A program made the translations under genes and the position numbers. From JAEWWD01 sp964440115 (GTDB taxonomy: Bacteria > Bacillota > Clostridia > Christensenellales > CAG-138): a stretch of 64,000 bases of DNA. The notes below the pieces were generated by a model. It had not been told where the DNA came from. It worked only from the letters and a program-made list of their open reading frames with translations, and made no database searches. This document shows, piece by piece, positions 50,947 through 60,359 of this stretch. Positions within the stretch are counted from its first letter, which is position 1. Each line of letters starts with the position of its first letter. The stretch spans positions 62,001-126,000 of the forward strand of contig CAYTPV010000010.1 in assembly GCA_964440115.1 (NCBI GenBank), in the 5' to 3' direction.

Positions 50947-51657
50947 CTAGTTCCTATTCCAAAAGGCATCTAGGTATGCTGCTCTTTCCTCTTCGTCAAT
51001 GAAGCCTGCAATATTTAAGCCCTGAAGCTCAGGGGTGGCTTCGATACCTGTTTTAATTAATCTGGCTGTGATGGCCATTCGTCTGACTGCAGCTGTGATC
51101 ACCATACGATTTCTCTCGTCCTCTGTGATCACCCGGTCATCATGGCGGTCATTACTCCATACAGAAGCCCCGCTGTAGGCATATACACCTGCACCTGCAA
51201 CTACCATTCCCTGGGTCAAAAAGTATCTGTTAATAACTGCAAGAGTAGTTTCCTCTCCACCATTTCTGCATCCGCCCACTGCTATTCCGCAGCCTACCTT
51301 ACGGCCCCATTCTCCTGTGGAAATACATTTACCCAGAGGATACAACCTGCTGATCAGGGCTGTGAGTTGGGGGGTAGGACCCATGTTATATACGGGGGAA
51401 GCCAGGATAATTCCATCCGCCTCTCTTATCTTTTCATACAGGGGACTGATTGCATCATTATGTACGGCACAGTAGTATAACTTTTCCTTAATACATTTAC
51501 CACAGTGTAAACAGGGGTTAGCTACACCCTTACGAAGGTCTGCAAACTCTGTTTCCACACCCTCTATTTCCTCTGCCTTACTAAGGGCATATCTTAGTGC
51601 TGCCGCAGTTGCTCCATTTCTGGGGCTGGAGTGAATGCCTAATATTTTTACTGTCAT
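50947..51657 (-). CDS. iron-sulfur-flavoprotein-like NADPH-dependent FMN reductase
   Basis: A 236-residue flavodoxin-fold protein. FMN loop GIHSSPRNGATAAAL, then CLHCGKCIKEKLYYC, a cysteine cluster that in Isf-type flavoproteins holds a 4Fe-4S cluster, and ILASPVYNMGPTPQL. It would shuttle electrons from ferredoxin or NAD(P)H. It starts nine bases after AAGGGAG. Confidence 0.88.
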   Translation of the reverse strand: MTVKILGIHSSPRNGATAAALRYALSKAEEIEGVETEFADLRKGVANPCLHCGKCIKEKLYYCAVHNDAISPLYEKIREADGIILASPVYNMGPTPQLTALISRLYPLGKCISTGEWGRKVGCGIAVGGCRNGGEETTLAVINRYFLTQGMVVAGAGVYAYSGASVWSNDRHDDRVITEDERNRMVITAAVRRMAITARLIKTGIEATPELQGLNIAGFIDEEERAAYLDAFWNRN

Positions 51658-51677
51658 ATACTTGTACTCCCTTGATA

Positions 51678-52238
51678 TTACATCTCATATTTTTTGAATA
51701 CATATCCAAGCTTCATAGCCTCAGGAATTGTTATTCTGAGAGCCTCGGGATTCCATTCCACAAAGTCATGGAATACCATGGTAATTTCAGAATTCTTTAA
51801 AAGAGAAATGGTTCTCTTAGCCAGTGCTTTTGCATCGGGACCTGTCCAGTCCTTAACACTGATGCTCCATATAACTATTTTTTTACCTTGATCCTGTAAA
51901 TACTCTGCAAATTCCTCGCTGATATGGCCATTGGGAGGGCGAACCAGGCAGGTCTTTAAATGAAGCTCCTTTTCCATCAGCTCATCTGTCTTTTCAATCT
52001 CCCAGATACATTTTTTCAGGGGAAGGTCTAACAGATCACTGTGGCTGTAGGAATGATTTCCCACACTGTGACCCTTTTCTATTATCAAACGTGCCGTATC
52101 CGGTTCCTTTTCCAGTCTATGTCCCTCCAGAAAAAAGGTAGCCTTAATTCCAAATTCATCACAAACCCTTAAAAGCTCCTGGGTTTTCGGGGGATGGGGA
52201 GCTCCGTCAAATGTTAAATATATTGTTTTTCCCTTCAC
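51678..52238 (-). CDS. NodB-fold (polysaccharide deacetylase family) hydrolase with altered metal motif
   Basis: A 186-residue protein from a GTG eight bases after GAGGT. It keeps the NodB framework: FGIKATFFLEG, HSVGNHSYSHSDL (His pair) and RPPNG. The first motif is TFDGAP instead of TFDDGP, so one metal-ligand Asp is missing. There is no signal peptide, which argues against a wall-directed deacetylase and for a cytoplasmic amide hydrolase in the catabolic operon. Confidence 0.8.
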   Translation of the reverse strand: MKGKTIYLTFDGAPHPPKTQELLRVCDEFGIKATFFLEGHRLEKEPDTARLIIEKGHSVGNHSYSHSDLLDLPLKKCIWEIEKTDELMEKELHLKTCLVRPPNGHISEEFAEYLQDQGKKIVIWSISVKDWTGPDAKALAKRTISLLKNSEITMVFHDFVEWNPEALRITIPEAMKLGYVFKKYEM

Positions 52239-52283
52239 TGTATTTTACCTCGGATATATGGTTTGTTGTTTTTATTGCTATGA

Positions 52284-52415
52284 TTAACCTTTATTGTGAA
52301 CTGTATCCAGGAAGCATCCTGTACCGGGTTTAACTGTTACTACTCCATCCTTCATAACAACTTCGCCGCCCGTAATGGTACAGGTACATTTACCCTTAAG
52401 AGGCAGACCTTCAGC
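52284..52415 (-). pseudogene. C-terminal remnant of an amidohydrolase
   Basis: Between two genes, the minus strand reads LPLKGKCTCTITGGEVVMKDGVVTVKPGTGCFLDTV and stops at 52284; an in-frame TAA cuts it at 52416-52418. The GGEVVMKDG pattern is the closing strand region of cyclic-amidohydrolase-type enzymes. The remainder of the gene is absent. Confidence 0.6.
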
Positions 52416-52442
52416 TTATTTTGTTATACAATTATTCACCAG

Positions 52443-53348
52443 CTACTTCACATTATCTATAAGCTTTTTCATATTCTCTCTCATGACCAGATTCCATTCC
52501 TGCTCTGTCAGGTTGGCATGGTCATAAATATTATCTATAAACAGGGAGAAGTTTCTCTCCTGACATAATCTCTTGTAGATGGTAAGAGGGAAGTCTGTAC
52601 CAAAGCATACCTTTTCAGGTCCCACCAGGTCCACCATGATCCTTACTGCCTTAATATCATAAAGCAGAGGCATAGCAGCCAGATCATACCATACATTTTT
52701 AAAGAGCTTGCGAACCTCAGGCATCATCTCATAGAAGGGAAGACCGCCGCCTAAATGAGCCAGAACCAGTTTGAGGTCGGGAAAGCGCTCAGCCAGCTCA
52801 TAAAATCCTCGAACAGGCGTCATATCCTTACCCCCATATACATGACCTACCGGTTCACCACAATGGAAGTTCATAGGAAGTCCCAGATCCTGACATTTAG
52901 CACACACCTTAAATAACCCGGGATCATCCATAGCGAAATGATTGCCTCCGGGTCCTAATTCTCCTACACCCTTAAAGCCCATTTCGTAGCATCTCACGAC
53001 CTCTTCCACAGCCTCATCACCAAAGGTGGGGTTAATGCTTGCATACGCAACAAATCTATCAGGGTACTGTTTGATTACCTCTGCCATGAAATCATTATGT
53101 CTGCCGCATAATTCCATGCTGTTCCAGTACCAGCCCTGCATAACAATTACTTCAACCCCTGCCTCATCTGCTACCTGGATCGTCTCCTCGGGAGTTGACC
53201 ATGCCTCTCTAACAGGACACTCGGGACTGGAATATGTAAGTCCCTTAAAGGTACTGTCCTGCTTGGCATACCAGTCCCAGTTCTCAGTAATATCTCTGGG
53301 AAAGATATGGGTATGTGCATCGTAAATTCCCTTTTTTTCAATTGCCAT
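52443..53348 (-). CDS. amidohydrolase-2 family metal-dependent hydrolase
   Basis: A 301-residue TIM-barrel hydrolase with GGGGGTGAT before its ATG. H12-T-H14 at the first strand, VAYASINPTFGDEAVEEV, FHCGEPVG, LAHLGGGLPFYE and a closing FGTDFP supply the metal-binding His and Asp residues of the ACMSD / gamma-resorcylate-decarboxylase-like group. Members decarboxylate or hydrolyse ring compounds. It is in the same operon as the second importer. Confidence 0.9.
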   Translation of the reverse strand: MAIEKKGIYDAHTHIFPRDITENWDWYAKQDSTFKGLTYSSPECPVREAWSTPEETIQVADEAGVEVIVMQGWYWNSMELCGRHNDFMAEVIKQYPDRFVAYASINPTFGDEAVEEVVRCYEMGFKGVGELGPGGNHFAMDDPGLFKVCAKCQDLGLPMNFHCGEPVGHVYGGKDMTPVRGFYELAERFPDLKLVLAHLGGGLPFYEMMPEVRKLFKNVWYDLAAMPLLYDIKAVRIMVDLVGPEKVCFGTDFPLTIYKRLCQERNFSLFIDNIYDHANLTEQEWNLVMRENMKKLIDNVK

Positions 53349-53406
53349 GATAGATCACCCCCTTCGTCTGTCATTTTGCTGAATTATTATCCCAAGTCAA
53401 ATATTC

Positions 53407-54336
53407 TTATCTGTTCTTCATGAAAGGCTTGGACAGAGCTGCGGGACCATGACTGGATCCGCGAATTGTCAGCAGTGTGATAACCGTCAGAACATAAGGT
53501 ACCATCATTGCGAACTGTGAAGGAAGACCTGTATTCATAACCTGAAGCTGGTTTGACAGAGCTGAAGCTACACCAAACAGCAGACAGGAGAAGAAGGTTC
53601 CAACCGGATTCCAACGACCAAGAGCGATTGCAGCAATAGCGATCCATCCACGACCACCCGTCATATCCTCTGCAAAACGGAATACCTGGCTCAGTGTAAG
53701 GAATGCACCACCAAGAGCTGTGATACCACCGGAAATAGTTACTGCAAGATAACGATATTTAAATACGTCGATACCTGCTGTCTGGGAAGCTGAAGGATTC
53801 TCACCTACGCCTCTGATAGCCAGACCGTACTGAGTGTTCTTAATGAACCATGCATAGAACAGGAATAATACGATAGCAAGGTATGTCATAACATTCTGAT
53901 CTAAGAAGATAGGTCCAATTACAGGAATGTTCTTAGCGGGTCCTGTTACAACGGTTCCAATGAGATGATCAAGAGTAACATCCTGTGTAACACCGATTGT
54001 CTGGTTAAATACACGTGAAATGAATGCTGTTACACCTGATAACAGTATATTCATACCCAAACCTGTAACCATCTGGTTAACACCAAATCTGATGCAAAGG
54101 AAAGCTAAGAGCCAACCAAATAACAGACCTACTGCAACAGCAGCCAGTGCACCAAAGAAAAGATTGCCTGTAAGGAAGGTTACAAAGAATCCTGCACATG
54201 CACCGGAGATCATCTGACCTTCAAGTGCGAAATTGTAAACGCCTGAATGCTGTGCTAATAATCCACCAAGTCCTGCATAGAGATAAGGTGTGGACATACG
54301 CATCGCACCAGCTAATATGGCATTAAAAATACCCAT
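53407..54336 (-). CDS. second BMP-type ABC importer, permease 2
   Basis: A 309-residue permease with eight to nine spans; YAGLGGLLAQHSGVYNFALEGQMISGACAGF and IRGVGENPSASQTAGIDVFKYRYLAVTISGGITALGG match the NupQ type. Its start shares one base with the end of permease 1. It is paralogous to the gene at 30496-31455, but the two operons differ in gene order. Confidence 0.93.
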   Translation of the reverse strand: MGIFNAILAGAMRMSTPYLYAGLGGLLAQHSGVYNFALEGQMISGACAGFFVTFLTGNLFFGALAAVAVGLLFGWLLAFLCIRFGVNQMVTGLGMNILLSGVTAFISRVFNQTIGVTQDVTLDHLIGTVVTGPAKNIPVIGPIFLDQNVMTYLAIVLFLFYAWFIKNTQYGLAIRGVGENPSASQTAGIDVFKYRYLAVTISGGITALGGAFLTLSQVFRFAEDMTGGRGWIAIAAIALGRWNPVGTFFSCLLFGVASALSNQLQVMNTGLPSQFAMMVPYVLTVITLLTIRGSSHGPAALSKPFMKNR

Positions 54337-55412
54337 TAATCCTCCCTCCTTTCAACCAATGACTCGCGAATACGATTAACAAAGTATGTACTTGCAATTA
54401 CAGCAATAACGATTGCACCCTGTAATATATTCAGAATTGGAACAGGTACGTTGCTTCCTCTCTGCATACTCTGTGTACCAACACGAAGAGCACCGAAGAG
54501 CAAAGCTGAAAGGAACATACCTAAAGGAGTATGCTGTCCCATAACGGCAATACCGATTCCATCAAATCCAAATCCGTTGGAGATTCCACTCATCATCTTG
54601 TACTGGTTTCCAAGAAGCTCCATACTGCCGCCGAGACCTGCAATAGCACCTGAAATTGCGATTACAAGAAGAAGTGATTTTCTCTGGTTTACACCGGCAT
54701 AACGAGCGCACTTAGCATTTAAGCCTGATAAACGCATAGCAAAACCGGTTGTGGTTTTTTTCTGCAGGAACCATATAAAGATAAGAACCAGAATAACGAT
54801 TACGATTCCTAAATATAACCGTGATCCATTAAGAATAATAGGAAGCTTGGAGCTTGCGGGAATAGCCGGTGACTGTTCCATGTTTCCTGCAGGGTTCTTA
54901 AGAGGTCCTGCTACCATCCATGCTACAAAAAATTCGATTATATAGTTGAACATAAGAGTTGTAAGGAGTTCATTGGCACTCATCCAAATTCTCATTACAC
55001 CACATAATAAGCTTATTAAAGCGCCGCCTAACATTCCGGCTACAAGGGGAATGATAATACCGATCGCGGGATTAGTTTCCTGAATTGCTAATGCTACTAC
55101 ACAGGCTGTGAGTGAGCCAATAGCAAACTGACCTTCCATACCTAGGTTAACGTAGCCTGATTTAACTGCAATACTGAAACTTAAGGCACAGCAAAGTAAC
55201 GGGATAAACTTATTAAGTAATTCGCCTGCTCCATAAACACTACCGAAGAAGCCACGGAAGAACTCTCCGTATGCTTTGAATGGATTTGCTCCTGCAAGAA
55301 TAATCGCAATGGCACCGATAATGAAAGCTACTAAAATAGCTGCAAGTACCATTACGATAGTAATTATAGAACTGTTTTTACGCAGAAAGCTTTTCAAACC
55401 GTGGTGCTGCAT
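54336..55412 (-). CDS. second BMP-type ABC importer, permease 1
   Basis: A 358-residue permease with AAAGSGYVNLGMEGQFAIGS-like text (KSGYVNLGMEGQFAIGSLTA) and LSGLNAKCARYAGVNQRKSLLLVIAISGAIAGLGGSMELLG, typical of the NupP type. It follows the binding-protein gene and overlaps permease 2 by one base. Confidence 0.93.
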   Translation of the reverse strand: MQHHGLKSFLRKNSSIITIVMVLAAILVAFIIGAIAIILAGANPFKAYGEFFRGFFGSVYGAGELLNKFIPLLCCALSFSIAVKSGYVNLGMEGQFAIGSLTACVVALAIQETNPAIGIIIPLVAGMLGGALISLLCGVMRIWMSANELLTTLMFNYIIEFFVAWMVAGPLKNPAGNMEQSPAIPASSKLPIILNGSRLYLGIVIVILVLIFIWFLQKKTTTGFAMRLSGLNAKCARYAGVNQRKSLLLVIAISGAIAGLGGSMELLGNQYKMMSGISNGFGFDGIGIAVMGQHTPLGMFLSALLFGALRVGTQSMQRGSNVPVPILNILQGAIVIAVIASTYFVNRIRESLVERRED

Positions 55413-55504
55413 CGCAGTCCCTCCATTTTACTCCTACCGGGCGGAAGCAGATCCGCCCGATAGGTAAGTTCAAAAATACAAAATTATTGACAAGAATAAA
55501 CTAA

Positions 55505-56687
55505 TTATTTTTTAGCGCTGGGAAGAGTAATTTTGATCTCTCCGTTGGCAATCTTAAGTTCCGTGGCATCGATAAGATCGAATACTGCCTTATCGAAGTC
55601 ATCCTTAACTGTCTCGTTGATCTTCAACATTTCGATACCTTCATTTAATCCACCAACAAAAGGCGTGTCAGAGCCTTTGAATTCGCCTTTGATGTAAGGG
55701 ATTACAAGCATTTCAAGCATAGCATTGTTGTCTGTAACTGTTGATCCAAGGATGTATTTTTCGTCCATGTCGTTACGATCTGTGATAGCTGATATGCTGT
55801 AAACGCCCTTCTCGATACAGTACTCAATAACTGCAGGGTTGCAGTCACCGGAGTTGCAAAGAATAACGTCACAACCCTGGCTAACCAGAGAAGCTGCCAT
55901 TTCCTTACCAGCTGCGATATCCGAGAAGCTGCCTGTTGCTACGTGGATAACTTCACAATTAGGGTTAGCAAGCTTAGCGCCGTCGCCGAATGCCGCAAGC
56001 ATTGTAAGAGCGGAGTCAGAGTTTGTTGAATATGTGATAAGACCGATCTTGTTGGACTTTGTTACAGAACCAGCCATAACGCCACCAAGGTATACATGCT
56101 GCCACATATCAGATGCTACTGACATGAAGTTGGGGGCACATGAAACGTATCCGTTGATACAACCGAACATTGTGTCAGGGAATTCGGGAGCGATCGCAGC
56201 GATCTGCTCACAATGATACTGCTCCGCATCAACAATGAGCCCGTATCCGTCTGCTGCGTAGTTACGAAGAACATCGTTAATTTCTGTGTCGCCTACGTTC
56301 TCCTGATATGAGAGCTCTAAGCCGTACTGGTCAGCCAGCTCTTTCATGTGAGCGAACAGGCCTTCGTTGTAACCACCATCAGTAATGGTTGAGTTGAAGA
56401 GAATAGCTACCTTCTTGTTTACTTCAGGAGCTGCGGGAGCTTCCGTTGTTGCTGCTGCGGGAGCTTCCGTTGTTGCTGCTGCGGGAGCTTCCGTTGTTGC
56501 TGCTGCGGNNNNNNNNNNNNNNNNNNNNNNNNNNNNNNNNNNNNNNNNNNNNNNNNNNNNNNNNNNNNNNNNNNNNNNNNNNNNNNNNNNNNNNNNNNNN
56601 NNNNNNNNGAGCCGTTGTCTTGCCGCAACCGACAACCATAGCCATAACCATAGCTGCTGTAAGGATTAGTGCTAATACCTTTTTCAT
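55505..56687 (-). CDS. second BMP-family binding lipoprotein (interrupted by an assembly gap)
   Basis: Signal peptide MKKVLALILTAAMVMAMVVGC (lipobox VVGC), then the 100-N gap, then at least three copies of the linker unit AAATTEAP, and the BMP fold (VAILFNSTITDGGYNEGLFAHMKEL, VYLGGVMAGSVTKSNKIGLITYS). The gap lies in the repeat linker, so the true linker length is unknown and frame across it cannot be judged. It binds the substrate for the second importer; BMP proteins usually bind nucleosides. Confidence 0.9.
56509..56608. other. 100-N scaffold gap
   Basis: Exactly 100 N. It falls in a 24-base tandem repeat coding AAATTEAP, which explains the failed assembly. The length is nominal. Confidence 0.98.
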
Positions 56688-56756
56688 AGTTAGACCTCCA
56701 TTTTTTCTTTTGAGTTTTTATGTAATCGACAGCCATCCACTGCCTGTTTCAATACA

Positions 56757-58280
56757 CTATTTACTCTTTTTGCCTGCGCCTACCATGAGCTCACCGATCT
56801 CCTCAACCTTAGCTGTCTTGGGATCAACCTCGCCCTGGATCTCACCTTCGTAAATAACAAGAAGTCTGTCTGATAACTCACGAACCTCCTCCAGATCTGT
56901 GGAGATAAGAAGGATAGCTGTTCCCTTATCTCTTTCTTCGATCATCTTCTGGTATACGAATTCACAGGCACCGATATCAAGTCCCCAGGTGGGCTGAACA
57001 ATAAGAAGGATCTCATGATCCTTGCTCATTTCTCTTGCAAGAACCAGCTTCTGCTGATTACCACCGGATAATGTACCTGCTGTTACATCTGTACTGGGAG
57101 CCTTTACATTAAAGGTGTTAATATATTCATTACAGCGTCTTCTGGCTTCTTTAAAATCGATCAGGCCCTTCTTGGAATAGGGAGCCTTATAGTAGGATGT
57201 TAAACCTGCATTCTCATACAGCTTGAACATTAATGTAAGACCTTCGCCACGACGGTCAGCGGGGTTATAGGAAAGGGTCTTGTCCATACGCTCACGAATA
57301 GAAGCGTTTGTAACATCCTTACCATTAAAGAATACCTGACCAGACTCGGCAGGTGCGATACCTGCAATTGCGTTTGCCAGCACGCCCTGACCATTTCCGT
57401 CTACACCTGCAATACCTACGATCTCACCTGCATGTACCTGGAAATTAATTCCCTTAAGCGAGCTTGCATATGTCTCACCCTTGGCGACCAGATCCTTAAC
57501 CTCAAGTCTAACCTCACCGGGGTTAGCAGGGGCTTTCTCGATCTTAAGGCTTACATCACGGCCTACCATAGCTGCTGTTAAGGTATCTGTTGTACAATCT
57601 GCCTTATTCATGGTCTTAATAAGATGTCCGTCACGGAGAACAGAGATTCGATCACTGATTTCCATAACTTCGTTAAGCTTATGGGAAATGAAGATGATTG
57701 TACAGCCTTCTTTCTGAAGCTTTCTAAGTGTTACGAATAATTCTTCACTCTCCTGAGGAGTAAGAACTGATGTAGGCTCATCAAGGATAAGGAAACGAGC
57801 TCCTCTGTAGATAGCCTTCATGATCTCAACCTTCTGCTGAGCACCTACCGAAAGGTCCATAACCTTCTGATTAGGATCAACTTCCATATGAAGGGTCTTA
57901 CCAATCTCTTCCACCTTTTTCTTAAGCTCAGCTACAGGTAAAACAGCGGATTTCTTCATTTTCTCGCCCAAACATACATTTTCCCATATTGTAAAGTTAG
58001 GAATAAGCATGAAGTGCTGGTGAATCATTCCGATTCCGTTTTCCAGTGCATCGTTAGGGCTCTTGATATGTACTTCTTTACCTTCGTAAATGATCTCGCC
58101 CTCGTCTGCCTGATACAGTCCGTAGAGAATGTTCATAAGTGTTGTTTTACCGGCACCGTTCTCACCAAGAAGGGTGTGAACTTCACCTTTGTTAATAGTT
58201 AAGTTAACCTTAGAGTTAGCTACAACACCGGGGAAGAATTTACTCACATTCCTGAACTCTAATACTGCTTCTCTTTCCAT
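56757..58280 (-). CDS. second BMP-type ABC importer, twin ATPase
   Basis: A 507-residue protein with two ABC domains: LLGENGAGKT and LSVGAQQKVEIMK in the first, IAGVDGNGQGVL (degenerate) and SGGNQQKLVLAREMS in the second. In this operon it comes before the binding protein, with GGAG before its ATG, unlike the first importer operon. Confidence 0.95.
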   Translation of the reverse strand: MEREAVLEFRNVSKFFPGVVANSKVNLTINKGEVHTLLGENGAGKTTLMNILYGLYQADEGEIIYEGKEVHIKSPNDALENGIGMIHQHFMLIPNFTIWENVCLGEKMKKSAVLPVAELKKKVEEIGKTLHMEVDPNQKVMDLSVGAQQKVEIMKAIYRGARFLILDEPTSVLTPQESEELFVTLRKLQKEGCTIIFISHKLNEVMEISDRISVLRDGHLIKTMNKADCTTDTLTAAMVGRDVSLKIEKAPANPGEVRLEVKDLVAKGETYASSLKGINFQVHAGEIVGIAGVDGNGQGVLANAIAGIAPAESGQVFFNGKDVTNASIRERMDKTLSYNPADRRGEGLTLMFKLYENAGLTSYYKAPYSKKGLIDFKEARRRCNEYINTFNVKAPSTDVTAGTLSGGNQQKLVLAREMSKDHEILLIVQPTWGLDIGACEFVYQKMIEERDKGTAILLISTDLEEVRELSDRLLVIYEGEIQGEVDPKTAKVEEIGELMVGAGKKSK

Positions 58281-58298
58281 GGTTTCTTCTCCTGGACC

Positions 58299-58718
58299 TT
58301 ATTTTGCCAGTGGTTCACGTGCCATTCCTCGCACCTTATACACCAGATCCTTTTGTACTGCTAAACGTACTACCATAGTGCCATACCAGTTCTTACGTTT
58401 TAATACTTCCACAACATGGCCGATGCAGATGGTATTTCCTTCATTATCTCTGGCTTCTCTTTCCTCTCCGATAACAGGAACAGGTAAAAACTCAAATGGA
58501 AAATCTATAGTTGCTTCTGTTTCGGAATAGTCCTCATCAATAAGGAAACATGCCTGACCTGAACAGCCTGCCACACAGTTATCACAGCCAACACACTTAT
58601 CAGGATCTGTTTTGGGACGCTCTGTCAGATCCTCAACAACTATTGCGCCAACCTTACATGTGGACATACAGGGATTACAGGGTATTCCCTGAGGACAATC
58701 AATAAAAATCTTACGCAT
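58299..58718 (-). CDS. two-cluster ferredoxin-like protein with C-terminal extension
   Basis: A 139-residue protein. Eight cysteines in CPQGIPCNPCMSTC and CVGCDNCVAGC are arranged to hold two 4Fe-4S clusters, the first with a non-standard spacing. A C-terminal domain of about 65 residues (FPFEFLPVPVIGEEREARDNEGN) follows. It probably passes electrons from the FAD enzymes of the operon. Confidence 0.88.
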   Translation of the reverse strand: MRKIFIDCPQGIPCNPCMSTCKVGAIVVEDLTERPKTDPDKCVGCDNCVAGCSGQACFLIDEDYSETEATIDFPFEFLPVPVIGEEREARDNEGNTICIGHVVEVLKRKNWYGTMVVRLAVQKDLVYKVRGMAREPLAK

Positions 58719-58728
58719 GCTATTTCCT

Positions 58729-60072
58729 TTAGAATTCAGTCTTCATGGCCTTTTTAGGCACTTCACTGTATCTCAGATTTCCAAGATCAATAGCATCCTT
58801 AACAACTGCCTTTTCATCAACACCCTTCATGATCTTGTCTTCCATAACTACCTTACCATCGATAATTACTGTTTCAACATCTGAACCCTTACCGCAGTAT
58901 ACAAAGTTGGAAATAGGCTCATGAACAGGTGCCATATTTACGCTCATGGCATCCATGATGATAATATCTGCAAGCTTGCCCTCTTCAAGAACACCTGCAT
59001 CCAGACCGATAGCCTTAGCACCGCCCTCGGTTGCGATCTTAAACATTTCCTTCTCGCCGAATCTTGCAGGCGTGCCATATTTTAACTTCTGAAGCATGGA
59101 ACCAAATCTCATGTCCTCCATAAGATCCTGGAGGTCATTACTTGCTGCTCCATCAGTTGCCAGACAAACATTAACTCCCTTTTCATACATTTCAGCAATG
59201 GGAGCGATACCGCTTCCAAGCTTGCCGTTTGATTTGGGATTGTATACTACAGAAACATTCTTTTCTGCACAAATATCAATTTCTTCCGGAGTAAGATGTA
59301 CACAGTGAACTGCCATCATAGGATCCTCCAGAAAACCGATGGAATTCAGATACTTGAGAGGAGGCATGCCAACCTCTGCAATGGATTCAGGAACTTCGCT
59401 TGCAGTTTCAGAGACATGAACCTGTGAACGGATTCCGTATTTGCGTCCCATCTTCTGAAGGTCTCTCATAAAGGACTCTGTACAGGAGAAGGGAGTATTG
59501 GGACCAAGCATTACATCCTGAAGCCCCTTATTGTGACACTTTTCAATTGTTTCTTCCATCTGTGCTACACGAACCTCATCAGGAATAGCAAACTCTTTGG
59601 GGATCCAGCGGTTAACTGTATTAATTGCAAGTCTTCCACGGATACCAACCTCTTCCCATGCATCGAACTGAGGCTTGAGGCCATTGTCCATGCTGACAAA
59701 GGTGGTTACACCATTCTTGATCATTTCGATTGCCATTAAGATGCCCCATGCATAGCTTAATGACTCATCATCATATTCTCTTTCATATTTATGAATGATA
59801 TTAACAAAGGGGAAAGTTACTGCTCTGCACCAGTCAAATGTGGTCAGGGTATCACCTAGACCCTTTAAAAGGTTCTGATAACCATGAGTATGACAGTTAA
59901 TAAGACCGGGAGCGACTAACTTGTTGAAACCGGAAATAACCTTTTCACATCCCTCTTCAGAGATATTACTGTCAATTTTTTCAATTTTGTTATCCTTAAT
60001 AAGTATGTCCACGCTATTAAGTACCTTATCAGCCCTTGCAAGGACATATGAGCAGTTCTTTATTAAAATCAT
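58729..60072 (-). CDS. amidohydrolase of the triazine/guanine/pterin deaminase group
   Basis: A 447-residue metal-dependent hydrolase starting in an ATGA overlap with the BFD-like gene. PGLINCHTH (His 61 and 63), SQVHVSET, VHCVHLTPEEID and LATDGAASND give the metal site of the AtzB/SsnA/guanine-deaminase group. Chemistry would be removal of an amino group, or hydrolysis, on a purine-, pterin- or triazine-like ring. Substrate cannot be read from sequence. Confidence 0.9.
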   Translation of the reverse strand: MILIKNCSYVLARADKVLNSVDILIKDNKIEKIDSNISEEGCEKVISGFNKLVAPGLINCHTHGYQNLLKGLGDTLTTFDWCRAVTFPFVNIIHKYEREYDDESLSYAWGILMAIEMIKNGVTTFVSMDNGLKPQFDAWEEVGIRGRLAINTVNRWIPKEFAIPDEVRVAQMEETIEKCHNKGLQDVMLGPNTPFSCTESFMRDLQKMGRKYGIRSQVHVSETASEVPESIAEVGMPPLKYLNSIGFLEDPMMAVHCVHLTPEEIDICAEKNVSVVYNPKSNGKLGSGIAPIAEMYEKGVNVCLATDGAASNDLQDLMEDMRFGSMLQKLKYGTPARFGEKEMFKIATEGGAKAIGLDAGVLEEGKLADIIIMDAMSVNMAPVHEPISNFVYCGKGSDVETVIIDGKVVMEDKIMKGVDEKAVVKDAIDLGNLRYSEVPKKAMKTEF

Positions 60073-60359
60073 TCTTCTACTCCATCTACTGTATCTGCGA
60101 TTAATCCAAGTGAAAGAGAGCCGATAGGCATTCTGATGCTGGAATTAATAGCATCAGCGGGGGAAACCTTGATCTCGCTGTATGCACAAATCAGCTGAGA
60201 AATAAGTCTTCTGCAGGTTCTACCTTGACAAAACCCCATGCCTGCACGGGTTCTCTTCTTGATTGCATCAAGTGTTGTGTCACCGGCTTTGATTGCTTCA
60301 ATAATTTCTTCCTTGGTTACTTCCTCACATCGGCATACAATTTCATTCATTTCTTTCAT
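60069..60359 (-). CDS. BFD-like 2Fe-2S subunit
   Basis: A 96-residue protein with C-R-C-E and GFCQGRTC, the four cysteines of the Fer2_BFD fold. It overlaps both neighbours by ATGA junctions, so it is made with the FAD oxidoreductase and amidohydrolase. In heteromeric amine or amino-acid dehydrogenases of the HcnABC/sarcosine-oxidase group this small domain is a separate subunit or part of the HcnB-like chain. Confidence 0.9.
   Translation of the reverse strand: MKEMNEIVCRCEEVTKEEIIEAIKAGDTTLDAIKKRTRAGMGFCQGRTCRRLISQLICAYSEIKVSPADAINSSIRMPIGSLSLGLIADTVDGVEE

Noticed and set aside
56385..56853. Plus-strand frames across the N gap
   Set aside because: They are open only because N codons are not read as stops, and they mirror the repeat of the lipoprotein gene.
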